DNA of 30,444 nt from contig BFEA01000095.1 in the NCBI GenBank assembly GCA_003427395.1, positions 1,149,349-1,179,792 on the forward strand, read 5' to 3'. Position numbers and translations under genes: made by a program. This document shows positions 18,656 through 27,947 of the stretch, one piece after another. This DNA is from Chara braunii. Its lineage: Eukaryota > Streptophyta > Charophyceae > Charales > Characeae. Position 1 is the first letter of the stretch, and every line of letters starts with the position of its first letter. Under the pieces are notes generated by a model. That model was not told the DNA's origin and ran no database searches. It saw only the letters and a program-made list of their open reading frames with translations.

Positions 18656-18800
18656 GGGACGCTGGACCCTATTTCCAGCAGGTGTTGCTCCCCACCAATA
18701 GATGGAGCCATCCCGGCACTACTATCGGTGTCTGATCATATCAGCACCCCTAGTCGCCGCTCGGACTGTTTCTTAAAAAAAACGAAAAAAAGAAATTCCC
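18656..18800 (+). mobile_element. R1 retroposon copy e, opposite orientation
   Basis: The reverse complement of the R1 core occupies 18656-18707 (GGGACGCTGGACCCTATTTC to AATAGATGGAG). An A-rich run (18774-18800, AAAAAAAACGAAAAAAAG) follows 66 bases later on the same strand. The reversal of both core and A-run together supports a poly(A)-tailed unit. Confidence 0.6.
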
Positions 18801-18807
18801 GAGGGAA

Positions 18808-19609
18808 AAAAATTATGAGCTGTCCGAATTCCCTAGTAAGTGTTGGGTATGTGGATGAAAAAGGAAAATGCCATCACCCGAATACAAGTGGTACTCCTCA
18901 AACTCTTTTGCGCGCCTCTACTATGAAGTCAGATACGGTTGCTAGCTAATGCTTATATTATTTACTTGCTTCATACTCTTGGTTCTTCAAACCTCTGGTC
19001 TGTTTTATGATCCTTACCAAGTTACCATAGGGACTGTCCAAGGATCCGTGCCAAGGCTGCAGAAAATGCAGGGATGCATCCCCTGCTTCGGGCTCTCGAA
19101 GGGGGGTGACTGGAAAGCAAGTCTTAGACCACCCATGAGCCTGGATTAAATGTGGAGGGGCACACTTGAAACAGTTCCCGCTGGGCCACTTAGCCGGGTT
19201 GGCGAATGCCAATTTCTAAGGGTCTGCAGGTACAGACCCAGGAGTCTGGCGTTATGAGCCCAAAAAGGATCAAATTTCAGGGGGCCCTCTTGAAGACAGG
19301 GCTGCCGCCGACCCTGGGTCAGCACCGCTGCTACTTGCCCCTTTGTCAGACAATCTTGGGAAAATTGGTGGAAAGCGCCAACAACAAAGCCTTTTCGGTC
19401 TTGGGCACAGGGTTGCATGCCTGCCGGCCGCCGACCCGGACCGCCGACTGTATTGCAGCCCGACTGTATTGCAGCCGACTAGTAAGGGCCGACCAGTCTG
19501 CGGTCAGTTGACCCGTCAGAAAACAACCGTCCTTTGATTTTTTTCAGGTCTGAGTTGGGGGCTGTACTGCGCTTGCTGAGTACATCCCAAATCCTCTGAG
19601 AAACTTTTG
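18808..19609. other. Gene-free stretch
   Basis: No gene supported. It contains a short direct repeat (CCGACTGTATTGCAGC twice near 19444-19475). GGCCGACCAGTC-type sequence near 19490 recurs at about 19962-19990, on the other side of the G-rich block, so the block and its adapter may interrupt one repeat. Confidence 0.4.
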
Positions 19610-19887
19610 GGGGATGGGGGGCGTAGGGGGGGGGTTGGGGTTGGAGTATAGGCGGGGTATAAGGGGGGTATAAGGGGCCTATAGGGGGGGATAGGGGGGT
19701 ATAGGGGCTGTCTCTTATACACATCTAGATGTGTATAAGAGACAGGAGTATAGGTGGAGTATAGGGGTGATATAGGGGATATTGGGGGAGTTAATAAGGA
19801 CGTTGGGGGTGGTTCGGGAGCAATGGGGGGGTGTATGGGGGTATTGGGGGCAGCTATGGGGGTGTTGGTGGTGTTATTAGGGGTGCT
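19610..19887 (+). repeat. G-rich TATAGGGG-type repeats
   Basis: Irregular repeats of GGGGTATA, GGAGTATA and GGTGTTGGGGG extend on both sides of the adapter at 19708-19745, ending in a T-run at 19889. The plus strand has many G-runs of four or more and could form G-quadruplexes. The repeat unit is not a known plant telomere unit. Confidence 0.65.
19708..19745. other. Second Nextera mate-pair junction adapter (artefact)
   Basis: The same 38-base inverted pair of mosaic ends as at 17797-17834 sits inside the G-rich repeats. It marks an artificial join or an untrimmed read used for gap filling. Distance and order across it are not reliable. Confidence 0.97.
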
Positions 19888-20030
19888 GTTTTTTTTTTTT
19901 TTTGTGGGGTGCCGACGACCCCTGACCGGTAGGTGCCCACCAGTGGCCCGGTCTTTGGGTCGGCAGCCGACCAGTCAAAGGCCGCCGACCGTAGGGGTGT
20001 GCAATCCTGCTTCGATGCCCAAAGTTAGGA

Positions 20031-20402
20031 CGTTTGGTACTGCACGCCCAAACTCTTCCATGTGGGTACTACTGGCCTACATGCACTCGAATGGGTCGTA
20101 CCGGATCATGAATCTGGCACATAAACAGGGCCAGATTCATAGTGACGTAGAAGAGGCTGAAGGCCGTACCACCAGCGGAGAATACAAGGCCCAAGTATGG
20201 TACCGGTTCATGCATCTGGTGCGAAATCAGCGCCAGATTCATAATCCGATAAAAGTAGGCAAAACAAGCTGTGGCTACGAGGCGAAGGTGCCTTACACCC
20301 AAGTGTAAAAAGTTTTGCACCAGTAGTACCAAACGCCCAGACTTTGGGCGCCCAAAACCGAAAAGGAAACTGAAAAGGTTTTGGCATGGGCACTTTCCAC
20401 CA
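20031..20402 (+). repeat. Dispersed repeat R2, copy 3
   Basis: This copy aligns with 8191-8575 from CGTTTGGTAC to GGGCACTTTCCACCA with moderate divergence and small gaps. It keeps the ATGAATCTGGCAC / CCAGATTCAT facing pair twice and GTACCAAACGCCC near the right end, which is the complement of its own left start. Confidence 0.65.
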
Positions 20403-20619
20403 ATTATTCCAGTAATCTTGTCAGCGATTCTTTTTTCTTTCTTTCTTTCTTTGTCTTTTCAGAGGGCGATGGGCTTGTGAGATATCATGTTTGAAATGAC
20501 CGTCCCAGGTAATGGAGAATTATTTTATTCTGGGCTTTTGACTCTGTCTGGATTTGACCTTGGGTCTGTAGTTTGCGGGTGTACGAACTGAGCGAGGCTT
20601 GTTGGTATGTCAGATATTC

Positions 20620-20800
20620 TTTCTTTTTTCTTTTTTCTTTTTTTTTCACACGAATAGCCCTTATGTAAACCCTCTATCCCTTATGTAAGCCCTCTATCCC
20701 GGCGGTGGTAGGAGAACCGTCAGGATTGAGGGTTTATCTGTCGGGCTGCTCCATCTATTGGTGGGGAGCGGCACCTGCTGGAAACCGGGTCCAGCGTCCC
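20620..20800 (-). mobile_element. R1 retroposon copy f
   Basis: A T-rich run (about 20620-20646) precedes two 20-base direct repeats (CCCTTATGTAARCCCTCTAT at 20658 and 20678) and then a well kept R1 core at 20748-20800, the closest to the inferred consensus in the window. Confidence 0.6.
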
Positions 20801-21386
20801 ATTGATACATCTTATAACATGAAGATCGCTGTTTGTTGTTTCCTGCGGCTGTGGGCTTTTTCTCTTCTCAGACTCGGGTCTCCGTTGTCCCATGGAGCTG
20901 CTAGTGATTTCCCTCCCTTCTTAGAGCACTCCGTATTTGTTAGCCCAGCCCTGGTCAGCAGCCCCCCATTAGAATGCCAGACCTATTTTATCCCTTGAGC
21001 CCCTTAAACCCTATACCCTCTACCGTCTTCAACCTCATAAACGCGACCTTCATAATCCTTGAGTCCAGAAGCTCAGGCTACAGAACTCACCTTCCAAGAC
21101 AGTCAGACTATAATTAGGTAGGCACTTTGCTATCATAGCTTAATTTGCTTGCCTGTTTGTCAGCGTAGGATGGGTGTCAGAGAAGTCATATCTCGTGAGA
21201 CACCCTTAACAGCTAGAAATTGACAAAAGCCTGTGTGTACCACGGGTCAGAGATTCCCTTCCTTCTTTTCTGCTGCCAAAAGCAACCCTTCTTGGGGACC
21301 GAATCGGAGTATCGAATTGACGTCTTCTAAGTGAGTACCTGTGCTTGTGCTCGTGGTTGGGCCTGCTTGCCTGGGGCAGTTATGTT

Positions 21387-21390
<4 letters not shown>
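20801..21390. other. Gene-free stretch before the eIF4A-like ORF
   Basis: No gene supported and no clear promoter motif identified. It should include the 5' flank of the ORF at 21503 if that is expressed. Confidence 0.4.

Positions 21391-21419
<29 letters not shown>
21391..21419. repeat. (TG)n microsatellite
   Basis: About fourteen TG dinucleotides, followed by T and a run of ten G (to about 21431), lie within 110 bp of the eIF4A-like ORF start. Confidence 0.95.
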
Positions 21420-21420
<1 letters not shown>

Positions 21421-21502
21421 GAGGGGGGGGGGTGGTGCGGAGGGGTCCGATTTTTCGTTGTCAGACACCTAACAGTGTGATCCGCGTTACTAAGACCAGA
21501 AG

Positions 21503-23476
21503 ATGCAGTCCATGCTGGACGAGGAGGGAGATGTGGACTTCATCTCTACGTGGGAGGAGGTTCACGAGTCCTTCGACGCTATGGGGCTAAGTGACAACCT
21601 GCTCAGAGCCATTCATGTGTGCGGTTTCTCAAAACCGTCGATCATCCAGCAGAGGGGCATGGTTCCATTCTGCAAAGGACTGGATGTCATTCAGCAGGCA
21701 CAGTCGGGTAAGGAAAAGACATCGACCTTCTGTTCTGGAGTCCTGCAGCAGCTGGACTACAAGACGTTGGCATGCCAAGCTCTCCTGCTTGCCCCTTCCC
21801 CAGAATTGGCACACCAGGTAGAGAAGGTGATGAGGGCTCTTGGACACTACCTCCAGGTGAAGGTGCACGCCTGTGTCGGAGCTCGCAGTGTGGGGGAGGA
21901 TCAGTGGATCCTGCAGAGTGGTGCACATGTTGTCGTTGGAACACCCGAACATGTATACGATATGCTTCGCCAGGGAGCTCTGAAGCCCGACTGCTTTAAG
22001 ATCTTCGTTCTAGACGACGCCGACATTATGCTCTCTAGATATAAGGATCATATTTGTGGCATCTTCCAGCTTCTGCCGGGCAAGGTCCAAGTGGGTGTGT
22101 TCTCGGCTACCATGCCTCCTGAGATTCTGGGTATCGTGAGAAAGTTTATGAAGAAGCCTGTGAAGATTCTGGTCAATAGAGACGAGCTGACCCTTGAAGG
22201 TATCAAGCAGTTTTATGTGAATGTGGACAAGGAAGACTGCAAGTTGGACAATCTATGTGATTTGCACGAGACGCTGGCCGTCATGCAGAGTATCATCTTC
22301 GTTAACACAGGAGGAAAGGTCGACTGGTTGATGGACAAGATGCGTTCTCGCCACTTCACGGTCTCCGGTACGCACAAAGATATGGATCAGGACACTTATG
22401 ATAATGTGATGAGTTCCTCCCATGTGCTGACTACGACTGATCTCTTGGTTCGCGGTATTGGCATGGAGCGAGTGACCCTTGTCATTAACTATGACCTGCC
22501 CACGCAACTGGAGAACTACTTGCATCGTATCGGTAAAAGAGGGCGATCTGGAAGGAAGGGTGTTGCCATCAACTTCGTCACCCAGAAAGACACCCAGCTC
22601 TTGCAGGATATTCAAATGTTCTATAACGCACAGATTGAGGAGCTACCAAGCAACATCGCAACTCACCGCGGAATAGCAATCATGGGGGCTATTCCAGCTG
22701 ACACTGCACAGTTCGATGCGCGTCACTATGACCAGAAGATGGAGTTGTTATTGAAGGAGGATGCAGACTTCATCTATACGTGGGAGGAGGTACACGAGTC
22801 CTTTGACACTATGGGGCTCAGGGAAAACCTGCTGAGAGGCATTTATGCATATGGTTTAGAGAGTCCCGTGACCGTGCAGCAGAGGGGCATTGTCCCATTC
22901 TGCAAAGGACTGGACATCATTATTCATGCACAGTGCGGTACGGAGACGACAGTGACCTTCTGCTCTGGAATCCTGCAGCAGCTGGACTACGAGACCTTGG
23001 CATGCCAAGCCCTCGTCCTTGCCCCTGTCCGGGAAGTGGCTATGGAGAGTGAGAAGATCATGAGGGCTCTTGGAGACTACCTCCAGGTGAAGGTGCACGC
23101 CTGTGTAGAAGGTAACAGTGGGAGGGAAGAGCAGAGGATCCTGCAGAGTGGTGTGCATGTTGTGGTTGGAACACCTGGCCGTGTCTATGATATGCTTAGG
23201 CGCGGAGCGCTGACGCCTGACTACATTAAGATCTTTGTTCTCGATGATGCCGACGTAATGTGTTCCAGGAAGTTTAAGGAGTGTGTGTACGATATCTTCC
23301 AGCTTCTACCAGTCAAGCTCCAAGTAGGTGTGTTCACGACTACCATGCCTGCTGACGCTTTGGAGATCATTAGAAAGTTTATGACCAAGCCCGTGAGGAT
23401 TCTTCTCAAGAGAGACGAGCGGATCCTTGAAGGTAAACGTGGACAAGGAAGACTGGAAGCTGGACACGGTATGTGA
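21503..23476 (+). CDS. Tandem-fused, catalytically degenerate eIF4A-like DEAD-box protein
   Basis: The 657-codon frame holds one eIF4A-like unit (1-387) joined by HRGIAI to a second unit whose own start Met is residue 394 (22682). eIF4A is normally about 410 residues and unwinds mRNA 5' leaders. Unit 1: motif I AQSGKEKT (66-73, normally GTGKT), Ia PSPELA (98-103), Ib TPEHV, II DDAD (171-174, normally DEAD), III SAT intact (201-203), [25 protein letters not shown] (341-353). Unit 2: motif I AQCGTETT (476-483, Lys lost), TPGRV intact, II DDAD (581-584), III TTT (612-614). ATP hydrolysis is unlikely in either. Similarity to the unit 2 N-terminus extends upstream of 21503 but meets two TAA codons (21473-21475 and 21491-21493), so unit 1 lost its original start. 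The frame breaks in unit 2 after 23431. No introns are seen. Best read as a decaying duplicated eIF4A copy; a dominant or regulatory role is possible but unsupported. Confidence 0.7.
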   Translation: MQSMLDEEGDVDFISTWEEVHESFDAMGLSDNLLRAIHVCGFSKPSIIQQRGMVPFCKGLDVIQQAQSGKEKTSTFCSGVLQQLDYKTLACQALLLAPSPELAHQVEKVMRALGHYLQVKVHACVGARSVGEDQWILQSGAHVVVGTPEHVYDMLRQGALKPDCFKIFVLDDADIMLSRYKDHICGIFQLLPGKVQVGVFSATMPPEILGIVRKFMKKPVKILVNRDELTLEGIKQFYVNVDKEDCKLDNLCDLHETLAVMQSIIFVNTGGKVDWLMDKMRSRHFTVSGTHKDMDQDTYDNVMSSSHVLTTTDLLVRGIGMERVTLVINYDLPTQLENYLHRIGKRGRSGRKGVAINFVTQKDTQLLQDIQMFYNAQIEELPSNIATHRGIAIMGAIPADTAQFDARHYDQKMELLLKEDADFIYTWEEVHESFDTMGLRENLLRGIYAYGLESPVTVQQRGIVPFCKGLDIIIHAQCGTETTVTFCSGILQQLDYETLACQALVLAPVREVAMESEKIMRALGDYLQVKVHACVEGNSGREEQRILQSGVHVVVGTPGRVYDMLRRGALTPDYIKIFVLDDADVMCSRKFKECVYDIFQLLPVKLQVGVFTTTMPADALEIIRKFMTKPVRILLKRDERILEGKRGQGRLEAGHGM

Positions 23477-23907
23477 TTTGTACGAAACGCTGGCCATCAC
23501 GCAAAGTGCCATCTTCATCAACACGAGAAGAAAGGTCGATTGGTTGACGGACAAGTTGCGCTCTCGAGACTTCACTGTCAATTGTCTCCACGGCGATATC
23601 GACACGAACACACGTGATGTCACCATGAGGGAATTTAGATATGGTTCCTGTCGTGTGATAATTACGACCAATCTGTATGCTCGCATTATTTGTGACATGC
23701 AGCAAATGACCCTTGTCATTAACTATGACCTTCCCATGCATCCGTCGAACTACTCGCGCCGTGTCAGTGGAGTTGGGCGATTTGGAAGGAAGGGTGTTGT
23801 CATCAACTTCGTCACCCAGGACGACACCCGCTTATTGCAAGATATCCAGAGGTTCTATAACTTGCCGAATCGAGGAGCTTCCAAGCAACGTCGCAGGTTT
23901 CCTGTAG
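23427..23907 (+). pseudogene. C-terminal helicase half of the second eIF4A-like unit, out of frame
   Basis: This continues unit 2 in another frame: [20 protein letters not shown] matches residues 239-258 of unit 1. Comparison with unit 1 shows that 17 bases (the codons for IKQFY and neighbours) are deleted at about 23432, which causes the frameshift. The part of motif V reads TTNLYARII (normally TTDLLARGI) and motif [15 protein letters not shown], where the first residue should be His, so both are damaged. A second frameshift near 23868 puts the last residues, [12 protein letters not shown], into a third frame that ends with TAG at 23905-23907. Confidence 0.75.
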
Positions 23908-24769
23908 AGAAAGTTAGCAGGTGCAGCGGCATTGGACCATTGGTATGGTTGATGGTGTTTTTGCTCTCTGCCAGCAAGTGGACTAGAGAGCCATAGGAGT
24001 AACAGTGTGTGAAAGCACCCGTTCTGGTCCTAGTAGGAACTTAGGAAGTGATGGATGTGTCCTCTTCGTAGTCCACAATGGTGTGCTCGATGTGGGTTGT
24101 GATCAGTGGGGTGTTAAATTGATGAGACTGAATTCAATTTGCAGGATAATTGTGTGTGTTGCAAATGGTGTGATGCCTTGGAATGACAGGTAGGACCATA
24201 GGAGAGAGAGGGAGGAGCAGGGGTTGCTCTGCCTGTTTGGACCAGCTGGTGATTACGGTGTTCAATTTTGAATTTGTAAGGGGTGCTAACAGGGGGTTTC
24301 CTCTTGCGAGGAAACTCTAGGAGGGTGTCCATTCTATCCCGCGATGTCTGAGGAGGTGGTTTGGCGGTGGACGAGCAATGTCGTTGTTCTCGCTGCATCT
24401 GCATGATAAAGGAGTTTAGTCTGTGTGGTCTTGAGCTTCTTTGATAAACGACGACTTTTTTTCACTTTTTCTTTCGTTGTTTGTTTGTTTTTCTCCCATT
24501 CCGGCGCGTTCGGTCTGGAGAGAGACTTTTGATCACTTTCGCTTTCTTTGTTCGTTGTTTTTCCATTGTGACTCTTAACATCTGGCAAGGGCTTACGCAG
24601 CGCGTCCATAAGTATCTCAGACTTTTTTTGGTTGTCAATCTGAATGCTGTTGATTCTGTGTTGAACATGTTATGGAGAGGGGGGGGGGGGGAAATAAAAG
24701 AATTCACGAACAAAAAAGAAGAAAGAGGTCAGATCACGGTCCCCAGATGGAATTAAGTAATAAGTCCTA
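23908..24769. other. Gene-free stretch after the eIF4A-like unit
   Basis: No gene seen. T-rich sequence (24450-24560) and a G-run near 24679-24691 are present. No poly(A) tract directly follows the eIF4A-like unit, so a recent retrocopy origin is not shown. Confidence 0.4.
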
Positions 24770-25135
24770 TGATATTTATCCAGGTTGCTTCGTAATAGCA
24801 CATGTATAGTTAATGCTGTGGGATGCAACCATATAGATAGAGCTGTATAGTTAATGCTGTGGCATGCAACCGTATCAATAGTGTTGTATAGTTAGAGCTG
24901 TGGCATGCAACCATGCAGCTAGTGCTGTGGAGTGCAACTATATAGTTCACTCTGTATGGTTGGTGCTGTGGCATGCAGCCTGAATAATTGCATGCCACAG
25001 CACAAAGCATAATGCCATGCAGATCACAGTGCCTCCTGACACATACAGACTGATGCAGTTAGTGCTGTGGCATGCAGTTATTCAGGTTGCATGGTAATCG
25101 TACATGTAGAGTGGATGCTGTGGCATAGCCTCATA
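24770..25135. repeat. Minisatellite with GCTGTGGCATGCAACC units
   Basis: At least five diverged units of about 40 bp (TGTATAGTTAATGCTGTGG, then CATGCAACC) lie between 24806 and 24980; isolated units recur at 25057-25080 and 25109-25130. The borders CAGGTTGC-T-GTAAT at 24781 and 25085 are similar, so the array may be a larger duplication. Confidence 0.75.
24963..25003. repeat. Perfect 15-bp hairpin within the minisatellite
   Basis: GTGCTGTGGCATGCA (24963-24977) faces its exact complement (24989-25003) across an 11-base loop. One unit of the minisatellite is therefore inverted. Confidence 0.85.
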
Positions 25136-26103
25136 GGCTGTGGTGTGGAAGGCATTTAAGCTGTTAGGAAGACAAGTGGCTTAGGGAAAGGCAGATGTCT
25201 ACCATGAGGAAGCGTGCTCAGTGTATGTAGGACTAATGGCGCCGTGGGGTTCGCTGGCCACACTTGGGAGAATCATGAAGCAGAGATCTTCGTTGTTCCG
25301 CGTGGCTGGGTGTGTTAGATCTGATATCATCACCAGGAGAGCGAGAGGGAGGGCAGTCGAAGCCCTCATCACCACAAGAGCGAGAGGGAGGGAGGTCATA
25401 CCTCCACCTGGAAAGCGTTGGCAGTCGTGGATTTGCCAACATCACGGACGACTGAGAAAGGTACAAAGAGGGAAGAGGAACAGCGCATTTTCTTGGCCGG
25501 AGCGTCGAAGTGGAAGGGCGAAGCCCGTGCAGGGCGCAGCACTGCAGCAGCAGTGTTCTTCATGGCTTCAGAAAAGACGTGCTCTCGCAAGTCTCGAGCG
25601 TGGGCAAGTCAGATGTGGATAAACTGCTCCACTTGCAGACGGGGGTTGGGATGGTGAAGGTGACTAAGGCTCAGCATCCAGAGTATTGGGAGCATTCCGT
25701 TAGTAAACTGTCACATATCATGGAAGTGTTGAGCGGTGTTCAGCTTTTTGAATGGGAATGGGATCACAAACACCAAGCGGCATGGAGGTTGGCACGGAGG
25801 GCGGATCTCGGTTCTTGCCGGAATTTTTACCTATAATGTGGAGACGGCGAGTCCTGCGCTCTACAATGAAGGTGTTGAAATTTGTCTCGTTAACAAAGAC
25901 CGGCTGCCAACTCTTGGAAGGTTTGGCCTGAGTTCTCCCTCGTGTTGGTTAACTCAAGATTCTGAAGGGGGCGTTGCACAATGCATATGTGACCACTGAC
26001 CAGCGGCAGCGGGCCCATCGCCCTCCTGGCAGAAGCAGCGCTTTGGACACTCACGCCCGTGCTGGGTTGCAGGTGTGACCAGCGGTCCAGCGGGCAGATT
26101 CAG
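25136..26103. other. Gene-free stretch
   Basis: No gene supported. A 42-bp tandem duplication (CACCA--AGAGCGAGAGGGAGGG at about 25331 and 25370) is present. A frame at 25418-25836 has fairly normal composition after a frame change (for example KVTKAQHPEYWEHSVSKLSH) but no recognisable domain, so it is not called. Confidence 0.35.
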
Positions 26104-26140
26104 ATTGCACAAGCTTGTATACGTGACAAGCTTGTGCAAT
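26104..26140. repeat. Perfect 15-bp stem, 7-base loop
   Basis: ATTGCACAAGCTTGT (26104-26118) is exactly complementary to 26126-26140, with loop ATACGTG. GATTGCACAAG occurs again at 26698. There is no T-run after it, and nothing near it suggests a terminator role; origin unknown. Confidence 0.8.
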
Positions 26141-26361
26141 AGCGGGGTACATCCGGACGGAGTGTGATGACGTAGCAAACACATCTGGACACTCGTGTCC
26201 ATGCTGTGTTGGTCATCGTCATCCCGAAGACAGAGGTCTCAAGTTTGTGCCGCTGCGAAGATCGCATGGAGAGAGATGGTTAACGGGGTGCAAAATATTC
26301 GCCAGTGGAAATAACACCCCTGGTTAACCACATGTGTAAGTCTGGCCACATTCCCTGCTTA

Positions 26362-26434
26362 GCAACATGCCCGAGTGTCACGGATTGTGTCATCCAGAAG
26401 GCAATGGTCGCAGGTTCAAATCCTGCTGTACCCA
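26362..26434 (+). other. tRNA-like relic
   Basis: GCAGG-TTCAAAT-CCTGC (26409-26425) is a perfect T-arm with a B-box (GGTTCAAATCC), followed by TGTACCC-A as an acceptor strand. Upstream, ATGCCCGAGTG resembles the D-arm of long-variable-arm (class II) or organelle tRNAs. The 5' acceptor pairs at only about 4 of 7 positions and no anticodon stem of normal size forms, so it is not a working tRNA. It may be a tRNA fossil or the head of a SINE. Confidence 0.35.
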
Positions 26435-26929
26435 ACATTCCCTCAGATCTTGTGAAGGAGCTACTAGCTACGTACTATCCGGAGGGGGATGCATTCCGTC
26501 ATTCTGCCACTGCCCATCTCTCAGAACGAGCAGCAGGTCCTGGAGTAGATGTAGCCCCGTAAGGACTAATATGGCAAGACATACTCGGTCTGGGGAAAGG
26601 TAAACAAGTGCTCACCGATGACTTGAGGAACCATTGGAGTGTAGAGGCGTTGTGTAACATACTAACACTATAGTCACGACACTCGGCACACTCTTCGATT
26701 GCACAAGTCTTGAAGAGTGGTCATACCATCGGCCATGTGATTGCATATGTCATTGACGAAATGTGAGTTTTACTTAGCGGGTGTTGTGTATATATGTGTC
26801 CGGCGGTCCCAGCAGGAGAGCAAATAACTGAGACTGTTGTGGTGACCACTGACCATCAGAAAAACTCAGGAGATCATTATTAGGTAATTTGGACGGACTG
26901 TGATATTAGGTAGTTTGGGAGTACTCAGT
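26435..26929. other. Gene-free stretch
   Basis: Nothing recognised. GTGACCACTGACCA occurs here (26840) and at 25988, and TTAGGTA-TTTGG occurs twice near 26880-26920, showing minor repeats only. Confidence 0.4.
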
Positions 26930-27131
26930 ACTGGGGAAGTCAGAACAAGTCGGTTTAATTATCGTACTATGCACAGCAGAATTTCATCTTGAACTTCGTG
27001 TGTTTCGTGTGTTGCACATCTTGCAACAGATGTGACTTGTTCCAGGCTTCACCTGTTCGGGCAGATGGTCAATTCGGATGGTATGGAAGAAGAGTCTGAA
27101 TCTGGACGTGTTCCACACGGAAGTGCAGAAA

Positions 27132-27351
27132 AGTAGATCAATCACAATTTTTTGCACCTGTCCACAAACACGTCCACATTCAGACACTTACTCCAATCCG
27201 CACTTGGAATTCGAAAACTCTTATGGTTGCAAGTTGCAACCAGTAGATCAATCACAATTTTTCGCACCTGTCCACAAAAACGTCCACATTCAGACACTTA
27301 CTCCAATCCGCACTTGGAATTCGAAAACTCTTATGGTTGCAAGTTGCAACC
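27132..27351 (+). repeat. Tandem duplication, 110-bp unit
   Basis: Units 27132-27241 and 27242-27351 differ at about two bases. The unit includes the end of the inner inverted arm, so the duplication occurred inside the large inverted-repeat element and is recent. Confidence 0.9.
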
Positions 27352-27664
27352 AGCAATGCGTCCTCCATCGCTCTTCACAACTTTTCAGACTGAAGGCGTG
27401 ATCCCACTGGCAAAGAGGATTGTAGTAAGTGTCTGAATGTGGACGTGTTTGTGGACAGGTGCAAAAAATTGTGATTGATCTACTTTTCTGCACTTCCGCG
27501 TGGAACACGTCCAGATTCAGACGCTTCTTCCAAACCTCTTTGCCAGTGGGATCTGGCCCTGACTCTGCTCAATGGCAGAGACCGCCAACACGCTCAGAGT
27601 CTGACCGCTTACTACAAGTTACAACGATACCGTGACGGTCCGAATTGACCATCTGCCTTGGGCT

Positions 27665-27751
27665 AGGTCCCACTTACACGAATTAAGCGACATTGACCGT
27701 AGATTGCCGAGATCAACGGCCAGAATCTCTTAATCCGTGCAAGTGGGACCT
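27665..27751. mobile_element. Small inverted-repeat insert, 23-bp ends
   Basis: AGGTCCCACTTACACGAATT (start of 27665-27687) faces 27729-27751 with about two mismatches. It lies between blocks that are adjacent in the left half of the larger element, so it was probably inserted there. Confidence 0.65.
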
Positions 27752-27947
27752 TTCCCCCGAACAGGTGAAGCCTGGAACAAGTCACATCTCTTGCAAGATG
27801 TGCAACACAAGACACACACGAAGTTCAACATGAAATTCTGCTGTGCATAGTACGATAATTAAACTGACTAGTTCCTACTTCCCCAGTCTCAAACTCTTTT
27901 TTTGGGGGGGGAGGGGGTTGGGGGCGGAGGGGGAGGAAGAGGGGAAG

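Larger units (their letters stand above)
26930..27887. mobile_element. Large nested inverted-repeat element
   Basis: Outer arms 26930-27061 and 27756-27887 are reverse complements with few mismatches (ACTGGGGAAG at the left end, CTTCCCCAGT at the right). Further in, GGCAGATGGTCAATTCGGA (27060-27078) faces 27642-27660, and 27085-27191 faces 27425-27531. The right half carries extra sequence between these blocks, including a small inverted repeat at 27665-27751. No transposase frame is present. It fits a foldback or MULE-like non-autonomous element with later insertions. No target duplication was seen. Confidence 0.8.

Noticed and set aside
20658-20697. CCCTTATGTAARCCCTCTAT repeats as telomere-like sequence
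   Set aside because: Only two units, and they do not match the plant TTTAGGG telomere repeat.
25221-25836. Two overlapping plus-strand frames that could form one broken gene
   Set aside because: Some normal-looking segments, but no domain, no repeat copy and a frame change without a homologue to confirm it.
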